Shown piece by piece: positions 9,325 through 17,023 of a stretch of DNA of 41,432 nt. The DNA is from JBCDCE01 sp039182515 (GTDB lineage Bacteria > Pseudomonadota > Alphaproteobacteria > Rhodobacterales > Rhodobacteraceae): assembly GCA_039182515.1 (NCBI GenBank), contig JBCDCE010000034.1, positions 1 through 41,432 of the forward strand, in the 5' to 3' direction. The position numbers were made by a program, and so were the translations under genes. Positions within the stretch are counted from its first letter, which is position 1; every line of letters begins with the position of its first letter. Below the pieces are notes generated by a model. The model worked only from the letters and a program-made list of their open reading frames with translations. It was not told the origin of the DNA and did no database searches.

Positions 9325-9525
9325 CTAGTATGCCGTTTCGCTTTTGATATTTTCAGCCGTAAAGGCTTGACCGTATTGCGCAGCACAAGCGCCACTCAGC
9401 GTGCCGTATTTTGCTTTCAGCTGGTTTTCAAACTGGGCTTCACACTGAAATCTCTCGCCTGTGCAGGTAAAGCTTGATCCGTTTCTAAAGGTGTCGGGCT
9501 CGAACAAAATGCGCTCACGGCACAC
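9325..9525 (-). pseudogene. Short Cys-containing reading frame, possibly a gene remnant
   Basis: A GTG-started frame of 66 codons that is open upstream to a TAG at 9550-9552, with no ATG and no good ribosome-binding site. The product has three cysteines (VCRER, FTCTGERFQCEAQF and GACAAQYG regions) and sensible amino-acid composition, which suggests a real or formerly real small secreted-type protein that has lost its 5' end. I do not recognise the family. It could equally be chance. Confidence 0.25.
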
Positions 9526-9619
9526 CAGTGTGTATTTGTTTTTGGGGGTCTAGCTTGATCCGCTGGACCCAAAAGACGGCGCGGGCCATCTGTCTTCCTC
9601 AGGATTGCCAGTAAGGGGC

Positions 9620-9633
9620 TCGTTCGCGAACGA
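9620..9633. promoter_or_regulatory. 14-bp perfect palindrome
   Basis: TCGTTCGCGAACGA reads the same on both strands and stands in non-coding DNA. It is long enough to be a dimeric regulator site, but no promoter or gene start is clearly placed next to it. Confidence 0.3.
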
Positions 9634-9658
9634 AAAACCTGACTCACCCAACGCTGCC

Positions 9659-9675
9659 TGAAACCTTTGGTTTCA
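9659..9675. other. Hairpin (7-bp stem, 3-nt loop)
   Basis: TGAAACC-TTT-GGTTTCA is a perfect inverted repeat about 170 bp beyond the stop of the minus-strand 455-residue gene. No T run follows on either strand, so it is at best a weak terminator or RNA 3'-end structure. Confidence 0.3.
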
Positions 9676-9844
9676 ACGCGTTAGTTAATGCGTGATTTCT
9701 CGGGTATTTCGTCAAACGCTACGAACCGTTGACCCACTGCGCTATGCCCCTGTTTTTGGGGAACTTTACCGCAATCAAAGCAAAGGACAACCCTCGGGTT
9801 CTAGCATGCCTCTGAGCAGGAGGTGCCGGGTCGTTTGGCGCAAG

Positions 9845-11212
9845 CTACGCGAGCGCTGAGAGCGGCAGCCTGAGGTGCACGGCTGTGTCATCTGGGCTCA
9901 TGCTGGTCGCTTTGGCGAAGGCTTTGTTGGCCTCAAGTGCCTCGGACATGGCCCCAAGTCGGTTGCTGGGCACTTGTGGATTTTGCGCGCGGACGGTCTC
10001 GAGCTCTGCGCCTTGCCAAAGTTGCGCGTGGGCCTTGAGTTCGGCCACGAGGGACACCAGAGCCTCTTCAGGGATGAGCGTGTCCTTGGCGATTTCGTCA
10101 AGGCGCGGAGCTGTGAGCAGGCTGTTCCAGTGCTTTGCAAGCTCCGTGGTGGCAAGATCGATCTGCATGTCGGCCAAGGCATCTGACACCATATGGTGCT
10201 CGACGAGTGCTGCATCTGAAAAGCCGCGCGCGGCGTCGCCTCGAACCCTGAGAATGCGAGCCACAAGGTCCACTTCTTTGGCGTCGATCCCTTGGTTCTC
10301 GGCGATTTCCTCTCGGGCTTGCCCTGCGATCAGCGCTTCTTCGATCTTGAGCCTGCGCGCGATACGCCTGATCACATCTGGCTCCAACTGAACAATATGC
10401 TCCACCATCTCTGGCGCTTGGCCGATGCGCAGCAAATTGCGGGCGACCTTCACAAAAGCCACATCCGCAGAGACATCGGCAATCGCCTCGTTCATGGAAA
10501 TGAGAAAGGCGCGCACGTTTTCTACGCCCGCTTCTTCAAGCATTTGCGTCCTCAGCGCCGTGGCTTCTTCGCGCTCCATGCTGACGCGCGCCACTTCGCG
10601 GTTGGCTTTGGAAATTTCGGTCTTGAGCTTTTTGCGGGAGGCTTCGATTTCGTCGTTGAGCTTTTGAGCATGGATCATCTTGATGATCGTCTCGACCAGA
10701 AAGATCACAGCCGTGAGCACAACGGTGGCTTTGCCGAGCTTGGCGACACCCAACAAGAACCGCGATTTTGAGGCGTCTTTGAAGAACTTGCCCAAGGTGA
10801 TCATTTTGATCACACCCGCCCCAATCCGAGGCAAGAGCGTCACAAGAAAGAGTGAGCCTGTGGTAAGATAGGCGATTTCTAGGGGGTCATAAATCTCTTC
10901 GCTACGCTCAAGATGTTCGAGTTCTTCAGGTGTTGGAGGCGGAGGGGCAAAGACAGCGATCTCCGTGGCAAGGCCGCCTAAAACAATGGCTTTTGCGCCC
11001 ATCGAGCGCAGATCCATAATCACGGTGTCTCGCTCGACTTCTTCAGCGCTCAGCGCTTCATTGGCCAAAGAGAGCTCGATGCGGGCCTCTTCAAGGCCTG
11101 CCATCAGCGCGTCTGTTTTAAAGGGCCCTGAGAGCCAATTTCCGCTCTTTTTGGCACCGGTGCTGACGGCGTCTTTGGTGTTGTCCGCAAGGTCTTTGAG
11201 AAATTGCACCAT
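9845..11212 (-). CDS. Membrane-associated helical/coiled-coil protein of unknown function (455 aa)
   Basis: No family recognised. The N-terminus (residues 1-30) is an amphipathic stretch rich in Lys, Ala and Gly. A Pro-rich linker lies at 89-94, hydrophobic segments at about 112-140 and 152-180 look membrane-embedded, and a charged coiled coil spans about 180-230. From residue 257 there is a helical motif (AR-LL-x2-G-x2-PE-x-V, then DV) also found at the C-terminus of the divergently encoded 338-residue protein. The ribosome-binding site GGAGGA lies inside the end of the upstream gene, 3 bp away, so both are co-translated. Probably an inner-membrane component of the 9.8-16.2 kb module. Confidence 0.75.
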   Translation of the reverse strand: MVQFLKDLADNTKDAVSTGAKKSGNWLSGPFKTDALMAGLEEARIELSLANEALSAEEVERDTVIMDLRSMGAKAIVLGGLATEIAVFAPPPPTPEELEHLERSEEIYDPLEIAYLTTGSLFLVTLLPRIGAGVIKMITLGKFFKDASKSRFLLGVAKLGKATVVLTAVIFLVETIIKMIHAQKLNDEIEASRKKLKTEISKANREVARVSMEREEATALRTQMLEEAGVENVRAFLISMNEAIADVSADVAFVKVARNLLRIGQAPEMVEHIVQLEPDVIRRIARRLKIEEALIAGQAREEIAENQGIDAKEVDLVARILRVRGDAARGFSDAALVEHHMVSDALADMQIDLATTELAKHWNSLLTAPRLDEIAKDTLIPEEALVSLVAELKAHAQLWQGAELETVRAQNPQVPSNRLGAMSEALEANKAFAKATSMSPDDTAVHLRLPLSALA

Positions 11213-11215
11213 GGT

Positions 11216-12409
11216 TCATCCTCCAGTGCCGGAGGGGGCGACGCCGGGGCAACTGTCGGTTGGGTTGGCCTGAACCGAGAGCCGCAGGGCAGAGACATTT
11301 ATCACGGGCACGCCTGTGACCGTGGAAATTTGCGCGTCGGAATAGTCGATTGCGTCGTCCCAATGGTCGATACAGAGCATGCGCTGGGCTACTTCGAGGG
11401 CAGAGGTCACTTGGGCCGCTGAGCGTGTCCGCCCAGCCATCACTTGACTGGTTTCGCAGTAGACAAGCGTCATGTCGCGCGGGTTGTTGTCTTCGTCGAG
11501 GATATCAACATCCGCCAAGATCGCGACGGTCCGCACGGCTTCCAGCATATCGGCCACCGCGCGACGCATCTCGATGATCCGGCCCGCTGCACCATTGACT
11601 TTGATCTCAAGATCTTCGTCGAAAATTTCGTCTTCATCGGGCAACTCGGGGTTTGTTATGAGGTTGCCATCCGCGTCATTGCCGTACATCCAGCGTTGGA
11701 ATTTCGGGATGACCTCGGCCAGCGATTTGTTGCGGTTCACAAGATCCACCACCACGATGACCAGCGAGGCCAATGTGCCTGCCGCCAAAAGCGTTTTGCC
11801 CACACCTTTGGCCAAAGCTTTGGCTTTGGTGGCCCGGTAACCTTTGCTCAAGGTCTTGGTCACAGCGCCTGGCGCTGGCTTTGGTTTTTTGGGTCGAACT
11901 TTCTTGAGGGTCTCTTTGCCCACGTTGGCTTGTGTGCCTTGGGAGGTTGTTCCTGGCTTGGGGCCTGGGCCAGATGTGCTAGGATTTTGCGGCACAAAAT
12001 AGTTATAGAGCGCTTTGGAGCCGGACCAGGCGCCGCTGCCGAGGCCGTAGGCACTGATCGCATAAAAGCCGACCATCTCATTGGCGAAGTCTTCAAACTC
12101 ATCTGTGGGCGGGGCGGAACCGGGATCCTGCAGCACGCGGTCAAACACATAAACCTGGGCCAAAAGCTGATCGAGGCGGTTTGACCAAATCAAAGCCACT
12201 TCGCGCCAGTCATCATGGAGGGCGGCCATTTCTGCGGACTTTGCCTCGTAGTCATCTAGCAGGTCGCCGCCTTCAAAGAGCCCGTCGTACTCAGACTCGT
12301 CCGGCTTATTCTTTACGGGGATCGCCCCTGTAGGCAGCTCAACCTTGTTGTCGTCGTCCGCGGCCCAAATCTCGCATTGGGTTTCGGGTGTAATGTTTTG
12401 ATCGCCCAT
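11216..12409 (-). CDS. Single-pass membrane protein of unknown function (397 aa)
   Basis: No family recognised. The first 140 residues are acidic and soluble. They are followed by a Pro/Gly/Thr linker, a basic Lys/Pro stretch at about 169-180 (KKVRPKKPKPAP), one transmembrane helix at about 206-225, and a 170-residue C-terminal part with three cysteines. The basic Pro-Lys stretch recalls the N-terminus of the divergent 338-residue protein. It begins 61 bp after the VPLPA-CTERM gene and ends 3 bp before the 455-residue gene, so the three probably form one operon. A G-rich ribosome-binding site precedes ATG 12409. Confidence 0.75.
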   Translation of the reverse strand: MGDQNITPETQCEIWAADDDNKVELPTGAIPVKNKPDESEYDGLFEGGDLLDDYEAKSAEMAALHDDWREVALIWSNRLDQLLAQVYVFDRVLQDPGSAPPTDEFEDFANEMVGFYAISAYGLGSGAWSGSKALYNYFVPQNPSTSGPGPKPGTTSQGTQANVGKETLKKVRPKKPKPAPGAVTKTLSKGYRATKAKALAKGVGKTLLAAGTLASLVIVVVDLVNRNKSLAEVIPKFQRWMYGNDADGNLITNPELPDEDEIFDEDLEIKVNGAAGRIIEMRRAVADMLEAVRTVAILADVDILDEDNNPRDMTLVYCETSQVMAGRTRSAAQVTSALEVAQRMLCIDHWDDAIDYSDAQISTVTGVPVINVSALRLSVQANPTDSCPGVAPSGTGG

Positions 12410-12470
12410 GAGCGGTCCCCCCTTTCGGGTTTCAAATGTCTTTTTTCAAATAAAGTCCTGTTTTAGACGC

Positions 12471-13175
12471 TTAGCGCCTGCGCAGGGCTCCAAAGGCGAA
12501 AAGGCCTGTTACCAGTAGACCTGCCGAAAAGGGCAGGGGAACTGCAGCCGCTGGAGCTGCGCTAAAGGCGATGTTGTCGACGCCGAAAAAGCTCTGGGTG
12601 ACAACGGATTCAAAATTAAAGCCGGAGAAAGACAGATCCAAAGTTTGGCCTGCATAGGCGCTTAGGTCTGCGACCACTGAGAAAGCGGCAAGGCTCGTCT
12701 CGAACACCGTGTCAGGCGCTGTGCTCACGGAGGTGTAGCTGACCAGCGGTGTAAGGCTGTTGTTGAGCAAAAAGAGCGAGGTTGCGCTGGCAGCGCCCTG
12801 CGGCAAGATCGCGACGTTCAGCGCGTCTTGAAGATTAGAAGGGGTCCCGCCCAGGATAATGTCTTCGCTCAGCATGGCGGCATCAAAGGTCAGGACCGGC
12901 ATCATCGCATCAATCGTGATGGTTTGTGTGGCGCTTACCCCAAAGCCGCCTGTCGCAGGACGCGCTTCTAGAGACAGAAAGTTGTTGCCCAAAGAGGTTG
13001 TCGCGACGGTGGCTAGGGATGTGGCTGCGACGGCCGCTCCGGTTGCTTCCAACGAATAGCCGTTTAAGCCATCGTCAAATGAGCCGTTGAGGATGGTCGA
13101 AGCCTTGGCTTGCCCGAGGGTGAGGCCCAAAACGGCCAGGATGCCAGCACAGGTCAAAGACTTAAAAACACGCAT
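12471..13175 (-). CDS. Secreted protein with VPLPA/PEP-CTERM-type sorting signal
   Basis: A 234-residue exported protein. I chose ATG 13175, which puts a normal Sec signal peptide at the N-terminus (MRVFKSLTCAGILAVLGL, cleavage after QAKA); the longer frame would bury it. The C-terminus has the tripartite exosortase signal: VPLPFSAG, a hydrophobic helix, and RRR at the end. The middle is Ala/Ser/Thr-rich, beta-type, and contains a lectin-like pattern (GSFDDGLNGYS, DNIAFSAAP) common in PEP-CTERM proteins. Such proteins are sorted to the envelope or biofilm matrix by an exosortase, not encoded here. Confidence 0.85.
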   Translation of the reverse strand: MRVFKSLTCAGILAVLGLTLGQAKASTILNGSFDDGLNGYSLEATGAAVAATSLATVATTSLGNNFLSLEARPATGGFGVSATQTITIDAMMPVLTFDAAMLSEDIILGGTPSNLQDALNVAILPQGAASATSLFLLNNSLTPLVSYTSVSTAPDTVFETSLAAFSVVADLSAYAGQTLDLSFSGFNFESVVTQSFFGVDNIAFSAAPAAAVPLPFSAGLLVTGLFAFGALRRR

Positions 13176-13344
13176 AAAATTTACCCAGTAAAAATTGATC
13201 GAAAAATTCGTTGTGTGATCAATCTCTTGCAAATTGACGCAAAGTCAAGTCAGGATCTCCTCTATTAGATTTTTGCATATTTGACCCTAACCTGTCGAAA
13301 TTTGTTGCCCAATTTGAAACAATTGATTTTCACAAGGACGTCCC
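13176..13344. promoter_or_regulatory. Divergent promoter region of the envelope module
   Basis: This AT-richer 169-bp gap separates the minus-strand VPLPA-CTERM gene from the plus-strand 338-residue gene, so it must hold promoters for both directions. TTGAC-like boxes occur on both strands (around 13224 and on the opposite strand near 13235), but I could not assign a convincing -10 to either. AAGGA precedes ATG 13345. Confidence 0.5.
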
Positions 13345-14361
13345 ATGGGCCTTTTTAAGAAAGCCAATCGCAACCTGAGCCGGGCGATCAAGTCGGTGCG
13401 TCCAAGGCCCAAACCACGGCCCAAGCCGAAACCCAAGCGCAAGAAGAACAGGCCTTTGCACGCCTTGCTCAAAGTGCCGCCGTTGAAGCGCAAACCTGTT
13501 CTGAAAGGGCCGCTCAATCCGGCTTTGAAAGTCAAACAAGCTTTTGAGGATGTGGGCGAGAAGGTCGTCGACACAGCCAAGGACGTTGGCAAGAACATCG
13601 GCAAAGGCACCATGGCGGTGGTTGAAACCACGGGCGAGTTCATTGGTGATACCGAACACTTCCTGAAAACCGGCGACTTTGGCCGGGCTGTCGAAAAGCT
13701 TCAGGCCGAAGAAACCGATGCTGAAGCCAAGATGTACGACGCGCGCGCGGGCTACGATGCGGCTTTGGGCGCTTATGTGCGCACCGCTTTGAAATTGCGC
13801 AGCTTGAGCATTGTGCACGAGCGCAGTTTTTCCAAGGGAAGACGGGGCCAGCATGGCCATGGTGGCGCAGAGGTCGTTCTCACAACAGGGCGTATATTCG
13901 AGGTAAATCCCGATCTTTATGGCTCGCCTAGGACGCGGTTTATGGATTCGATTGGCCTCAAAGCTGTGGGTGATTTCGGGCGGAATGTGCAGAAGATTGT
14001 CCCGCTTCGACTGCCCCATAGCTTGATCGCGCAGCAATCCGAGCTGTCAGAAGCGCGCAAGCTTTTGCGCGCCAACATCAAGTCGTTTCGCCGGGCGACA
14101 GCCAATATCAACCGCGCGACCGCCGATCTCATTGAACAGACCGAGGTGTTGCGCGACGAGGTGGATCGCATCGAGGCCGATTTCCTTGCACGGGCTGTTG
14201 ATCTCGAAACTGGTGCGACTTTGGACTTGGCCGACCAAGCCGCTCAAGAAGCTTCACTTGAAATGGCGCGCGCGCTTTTGGCGGCGGGTTTAACACCTGA
14301 GGATGTGGCTAAGGCGACAGAGATGGCTCTAGCTGACGTCGAAGGTTTGGCCGATGCGTAA
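13345..14361 (+). CDS. Basic, Lys/Pro-rich helical protein of unknown function (338 aa)
   Basis: No family recognised. Residues 19-37 form an alternating basic-proline tract (RPRPKPRPKPKPKRKK). This is followed by amphipathic, apolipoprotein-like repeats (VVDTAKDVGKNIGKG) at about 70-100 and a long helical region to the end. The last 32 residues carry the motif AR-LL-x2-G-x2-PEDV-x5-M-x3-DV, which recurs in the 455-residue protein. There is no signal peptide or clear membrane helix. The stop overlaps the next start by 8 bp. The basic tract and amphipathic helices suggest peripheral binding to membrane or another polyanion; this is inference. Confidence 0.75.
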   Translation: MGLFKKANRNLSRAIKSVRPRPKPRPKPKPKRKKNRPLHALLKVPPLKRKPVLKGPLNPALKVKQAFEDVGEKVVDTAKDVGKNIGKGTMAVVETTGEFIGDTEHFLKTGDFGRAVEKLQAEETDAEAKMYDARAGYDAALGAYVRTALKLRSLSIVHERSFSKGRRGQHGHGGAEVVLTTGRIFEVNPDLYGSPRTRFMDSIGLKAVGDFGRNVQKIVPLRLPHSLIAQQSELSEARKLLRANIKSFRRATANINRATADLIEQTEVLRDEVDRIEADFLARAVDLETGATLDLADQAAQEASLEMARALLAAGLTPEDVAKATEMALADVEGLADA

Positions 14362-16153
14362 GTCTTTGCTTTGGATCTTGGGTGGCTTGGTCGCCGTTGC
14401 CGTCGCAGGGTTCTTTGTCTTGCGGTCCGTACTCGTTTTTGGCCCCGATGGTCCGCCGCGCGAGGATGCGCAGGCCTATGTGGCGGATCTTGCGCCCTCT
14501 TTCGTGCAAACCGAAATCGTTTTGCCTTTAGAGCGGGTTGAGACCGTTCTTTCAAAGCAATTGAGCGGGCTCAATCCGTTCTATTCCGGCAAGTTGGACC
14601 GTGTTGGTATTGATATTGTCATGGGGCTCTTGGGGTTGCCGCGCCGTACGGAATCGTCCTGCACGACCAAAGAAATTGTCGGGTCCGCCGAGCGCTTGGG
14701 GGACTGCATGGCGGACGCCAAAAAGCTCGGTTTTATAAAGCAAAAGGCTGCAGAGGCCGTTTGTCTGGCTAAGTTTGGAGTGGATGCTGTGGACGGCGCT
14801 GTCACGACGGTCAAAGAATGTGTTGACAAGGTCGTGCCGTTGCCTTCTGCCAGTTACGACGTAGACTACGCGTTCTCCATAAAATCGATTGAGCTGCAGG
14901 AGCGCGGCGGCAAGATAGACGTCGTGGCCCAGATCGAAAGCACGCTCACAGTTCCCAAATCGGTGCTGAGTTTTCTCGATGGCAAACGCACGACGAAATG
15001 CGGGCCAGCGGTTACGGGCAGGGCGCAACTCACGCCGAAGCTTATGGCCGACAACACAAAACGCGATGAAGGCATTGGTGTTTTGACGATCGGCTTTACT
15101 GCGGAAAGTGTCAGTGTCAGCCCAGGCAGGCCTTGTAGCAAGACGTCGGGCGAGGTGCAGAAAGCCCTCGATAAGCTCATGGACGTGGCGATGGAGGGGC
15201 TCTCTGACGTCTTTCAAAAGACCCTTGTAAAAACTTTGGAAGGCCTCGCCGATACGCCTGAAATTCAAGATGCCATCGACGGCGGCCTTGTGAAGCTTGC
15301 GGGACTTCTTGGCCAACCTGTGGATCTGGCAAGCCTGATTGAAGAGCACCAACCAGGAGTGCTGCCCTCGGGCGTGTCCCCAACTTTGGTGCTTAATCCG
15401 AATAGAATTGTCGTGGCGAAGCCCAAAGTGGTACGCACCTCCTCAGGGGGCGCACTGATCCTCAGCCCGGGCATCCAAGCACAGCCTTTGGTCTTGTTTG
15501 AACCTATTGATGCGCCCAAGCCTGGCTTTATCAAGCTGGATACAAAAAAACGCGAGGGCAACAGGTTTGAGGTCGCCGTGACCGGGCAAATTGCGCTGGA
15601 TAGGGCGGAACCTGTGGCCTCCCAGCAGCTGCGCCAAATTGTAGACATCCAGTTGGAGGGTTTGTCCTATAAGACACTCGACGTCTCGCTCTACCAAGCC
15701 CGCGAGCGCTTGGTGGTGGGGGTTAAAGCCTCTGGTCTTACCTGGCTGGGCTTGAGCGCCCAGGTCTTTCTTACGGCCCGCCCTGAGATGGATCCCGAGG
15801 GCACAACTCTGCGGCTCAGAGATGTGAAATTCGATCTTGCCTCGCAAAACTTCCTTCTGAGGGCCGCGTCTTATGTGCTCGAAGCCCCACTAGAGGCCAA
15901 CATCGAGGGGCGGGTCGCCTTGCCGCTTGATCAGGCTTTTGGGGCTGTTTTGAAAGAGCTCAGCGACACGTCGATCACGCTCAAGGCAGAGGATTTCGAA
16001 GCGCTCGATGCTGAGGGCTTAGGTCTTCAAGGGGCCTCCGCGACGCTCGAGCTGAACCTCAACACGCTCGAATTGGCGCGGGTCTGGGCCTCTGAGGATC
16101 AGTTGAACGCCACGGTTTTAGCCTCCGGGAAAAGCCGGATTGGGGTTGAGTAG
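14354..16153 (+). CDS. Inner-membrane-anchored DUF4403/TULIP-like lipid-binding protein (599 aa)
   Basis: Residues 5-28 form an N-terminal membrane anchor or uncleaved signal, so the bulk would be periplasmic. The rest resembles DUF4403 proteins, part of the TULIP lipid-binding superfamily: an early segment EIVLPLERVETVLSKQL, beta-rich middle repeats, and a late segment (GTTLRLRDVKFDLASQ, then SYVLEAPLEANIEGR) that matches the family's C-terminal pattern. A central region has six cysteines, likely paired in the periplasm. It overlaps the 338-residue gene by 8 bp, so the two are translated together. A role in lipid handling between membranes is a family-based guess. Confidence 0.6.
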   Translation: MRKSLLWILGGLVAVAVAGFFVLRSVLVFGPDGPPREDAQAYVADLAPSFVQTEIVLPLERVETVLSKQLSGLNPFYSGKLDRVGIDIVMGLLGLPRRTESSCTTKEIVGSAERLGDCMADAKKLGFIKQKAAEAVCLAKFGVDAVDGAVTTVKECVDKVVPLPSASYDVDYAFSIKSIELQERGGKIDVVAQIESTLTVPKSVLSFLDGKRTTKCGPAVTGRAQLTPKLMADNTKRDEGIGVLTIGFTAESVSVSPGRPCSKTSGEVQKALDKLMDVAMEGLSDVFQKTLVKTLEGLADTPEIQDAIDGGLVKLAGLLGQPVDLASLIEEHQPGVLPSGVSPTLVLNPNRIVVAKPKVVRTSSGGALILSPGIQAQPLVLFEPIDAPKPGFIKLDTKKREGNRFEVAVTGQIALDRAEPVASQQLRQIVDIQLEGLSYKTLDVSLYQARERLVVGVKASGLTWLGLSAQVFLTARPEMDPEGTTLRLRDVKFDLASQNFLLRAASYVLEAPLEANIEGRVALPLDQAFGAVLKELSDTSITLKAEDFEALDAEGLGLQGASATLELNLNTLELARVWASEDQLNATVLASGKSRIGVE

Positions 16154-16177
16154 CGCAGAAAACTCAAGGCAGGCTGG

Positions 16178-16642
16178 TTAGATCTTAAGATCAAGACGGG
16201 GCTTCCAGAAGGGTCGGAAGAGCTCGATCTTGGGGCACCGGTTCATCACCACTTTGAGGCCTGCGTCTTCGGCCAGTTTGGCGGCCGCGTCGTCATAGAC
16301 ACCAATCTGCCCCCAAAGCACTTTCGCCCCAATTTCAATGGCTTGTTCGGCAAAGCTCATAAGCTCTTCTTTAGGGCGGAAGACCTCGACCATATCCACT
16401 GGGCGGTCGATCTCTTGCAGCGAATGGTAGACCTTGATGCCGCGGATCTCTGCGAGCTTAGGGTTGGGATTAACCGGGATCATATCGTAGCCCGTTTCGT
16501 GCAAGACGCGTAGCACCCCATAGCTGAACTTGGTTTTATCCGCGCTGGCCCCTACCATCGCGATGGTTTTCACAGACTTCAGGATCTCGGCCAAATAAGC
16601 GGGGTCATAGTCGTAAAGATCGTCCAGAGCAGTTGCGGGCAT
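16178..16642 (-). CDS. CoA-binding (YccU-type) protein
   Basis: A 154-residue single-domain protein of the CoA_binding Rossmann family. The hallmark start IAMVGASADKTKFSYGV and the later MVEVFRPKEE and VLWGQIGV segments are clear, as is MNRCPKIE near the end. Members bind CoA or CoA esters; no catalytic activity is established for the stand-alone form. It is the last gene of a tight six-gene operon, 3 bp after the ferredoxin gene, with GGAG before the ATG. Its presence fits the CoA-ester lyase encoded three genes upstream. Confidence 0.9.
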   Translation of the reverse strand: MPATALDDLYDYDPAYLAEILKSVKTIAMVGASADKTKFSYGVLRVLHETGYDMIPVNPNPKLAEIRGIKVYHSLQEIDRPVDMVEVFRPKEELMSFAEQAIEIGAKVLWGQIGVYDDAAAKLAEDAGLKVVMNRCPKIELFRPFWKPRLDLKI

Positions 16643-16645
16643 GGC

Positions 16646-17023
16646 TTACGTCTCCTTGCGCGTGGCAATGTCGGCTTTCAATTCGTGCGGCTTGAGGGGG
16701 TCAAGAAACGGATTGCGATAGAGTTTGTCGTGGCTTTCCACACCGATCTCGAGGGTGATGTCACTCATGGCGCGGGCCACGCAAAGGATGACATAGCCAT
16801 CGGCAATTTGCCTGTTGTTCAGAGCGACTTGGCGGCGTTGGTCGATCTCGCCGGAGATCAATTTGGCAGCACAAGTGATGCAGCCGCCGTATTGGCAGCC
16901 GTAAGGCAGGTCGACGCCCTGGTCGCGCAGGCTATCCAGAAGGGGGCGTCGTGCTTCCACGTGGTGAACAGCGCCGCCTTGGTTCGCCAGTGTGACGGTG
17001 AAGGTTTCTTGTGACTGCGTCAC
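16646..17023 (-). CDS. [2Fe-2S] ferredoxin
   Basis: A plant-type ferredoxin of about 125 residues. The cluster ligands follow CxxxxCxxC (GCQYGGCITCAAK) with the fourth cysteine in VILCVARA. I chose GTG 17023, which overlaps the SBP56 stop by 4 bp (GTGA); an upstream TTG at 17044 would extend it by seven codons. No reductase domain is attached. As the only redox carrier in the operon it is the likely electron donor to the Rieske oxygenase encoded upstream, with the reductase supplied from elsewhere. Confidence 0.9.
   Translation of the reverse strand: MTQSQETFTVTLANQGGAVHHVEARRPLLDSLRDQGVDLPYGCQYGGCITCAAKLISGEIDQRRQVALNNRQIADGYVILCVARAMSDITLEIGVESHDKLYRNPFLDPLKPHELKADIATRKET

Larger units (their letters stand above)
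9140..9844. other. Gene-poor 0.7-kb stretch
   Basis: This interval lies between the start of the minus-strand ALDH and the end of the minus-strand 455-residue gene. I see no large gene. It contains a short cysteine-bearing frame (9325-9549, minus), a 14-bp palindrome (9620-9633) and a 7-bp hairpin (9659-9675), all listed separately. Its right part must hold the 3' end of the envelope operon, but I found no hairpin followed by a clear T run. Confidence 0.5.

Noticed and set aside
9747..9800. Short inverted repeats as terminators of the 455-aa gene
   Set aside because: Stems of only 4-5 bp and no T run on the right strand.
11444..12184. 246-codon plus-strand frame
   Set aside because: Mirror frame of the 397-residue minus-strand gene, which has a ribosome-binding site, operon spacing and a credible membrane helix.
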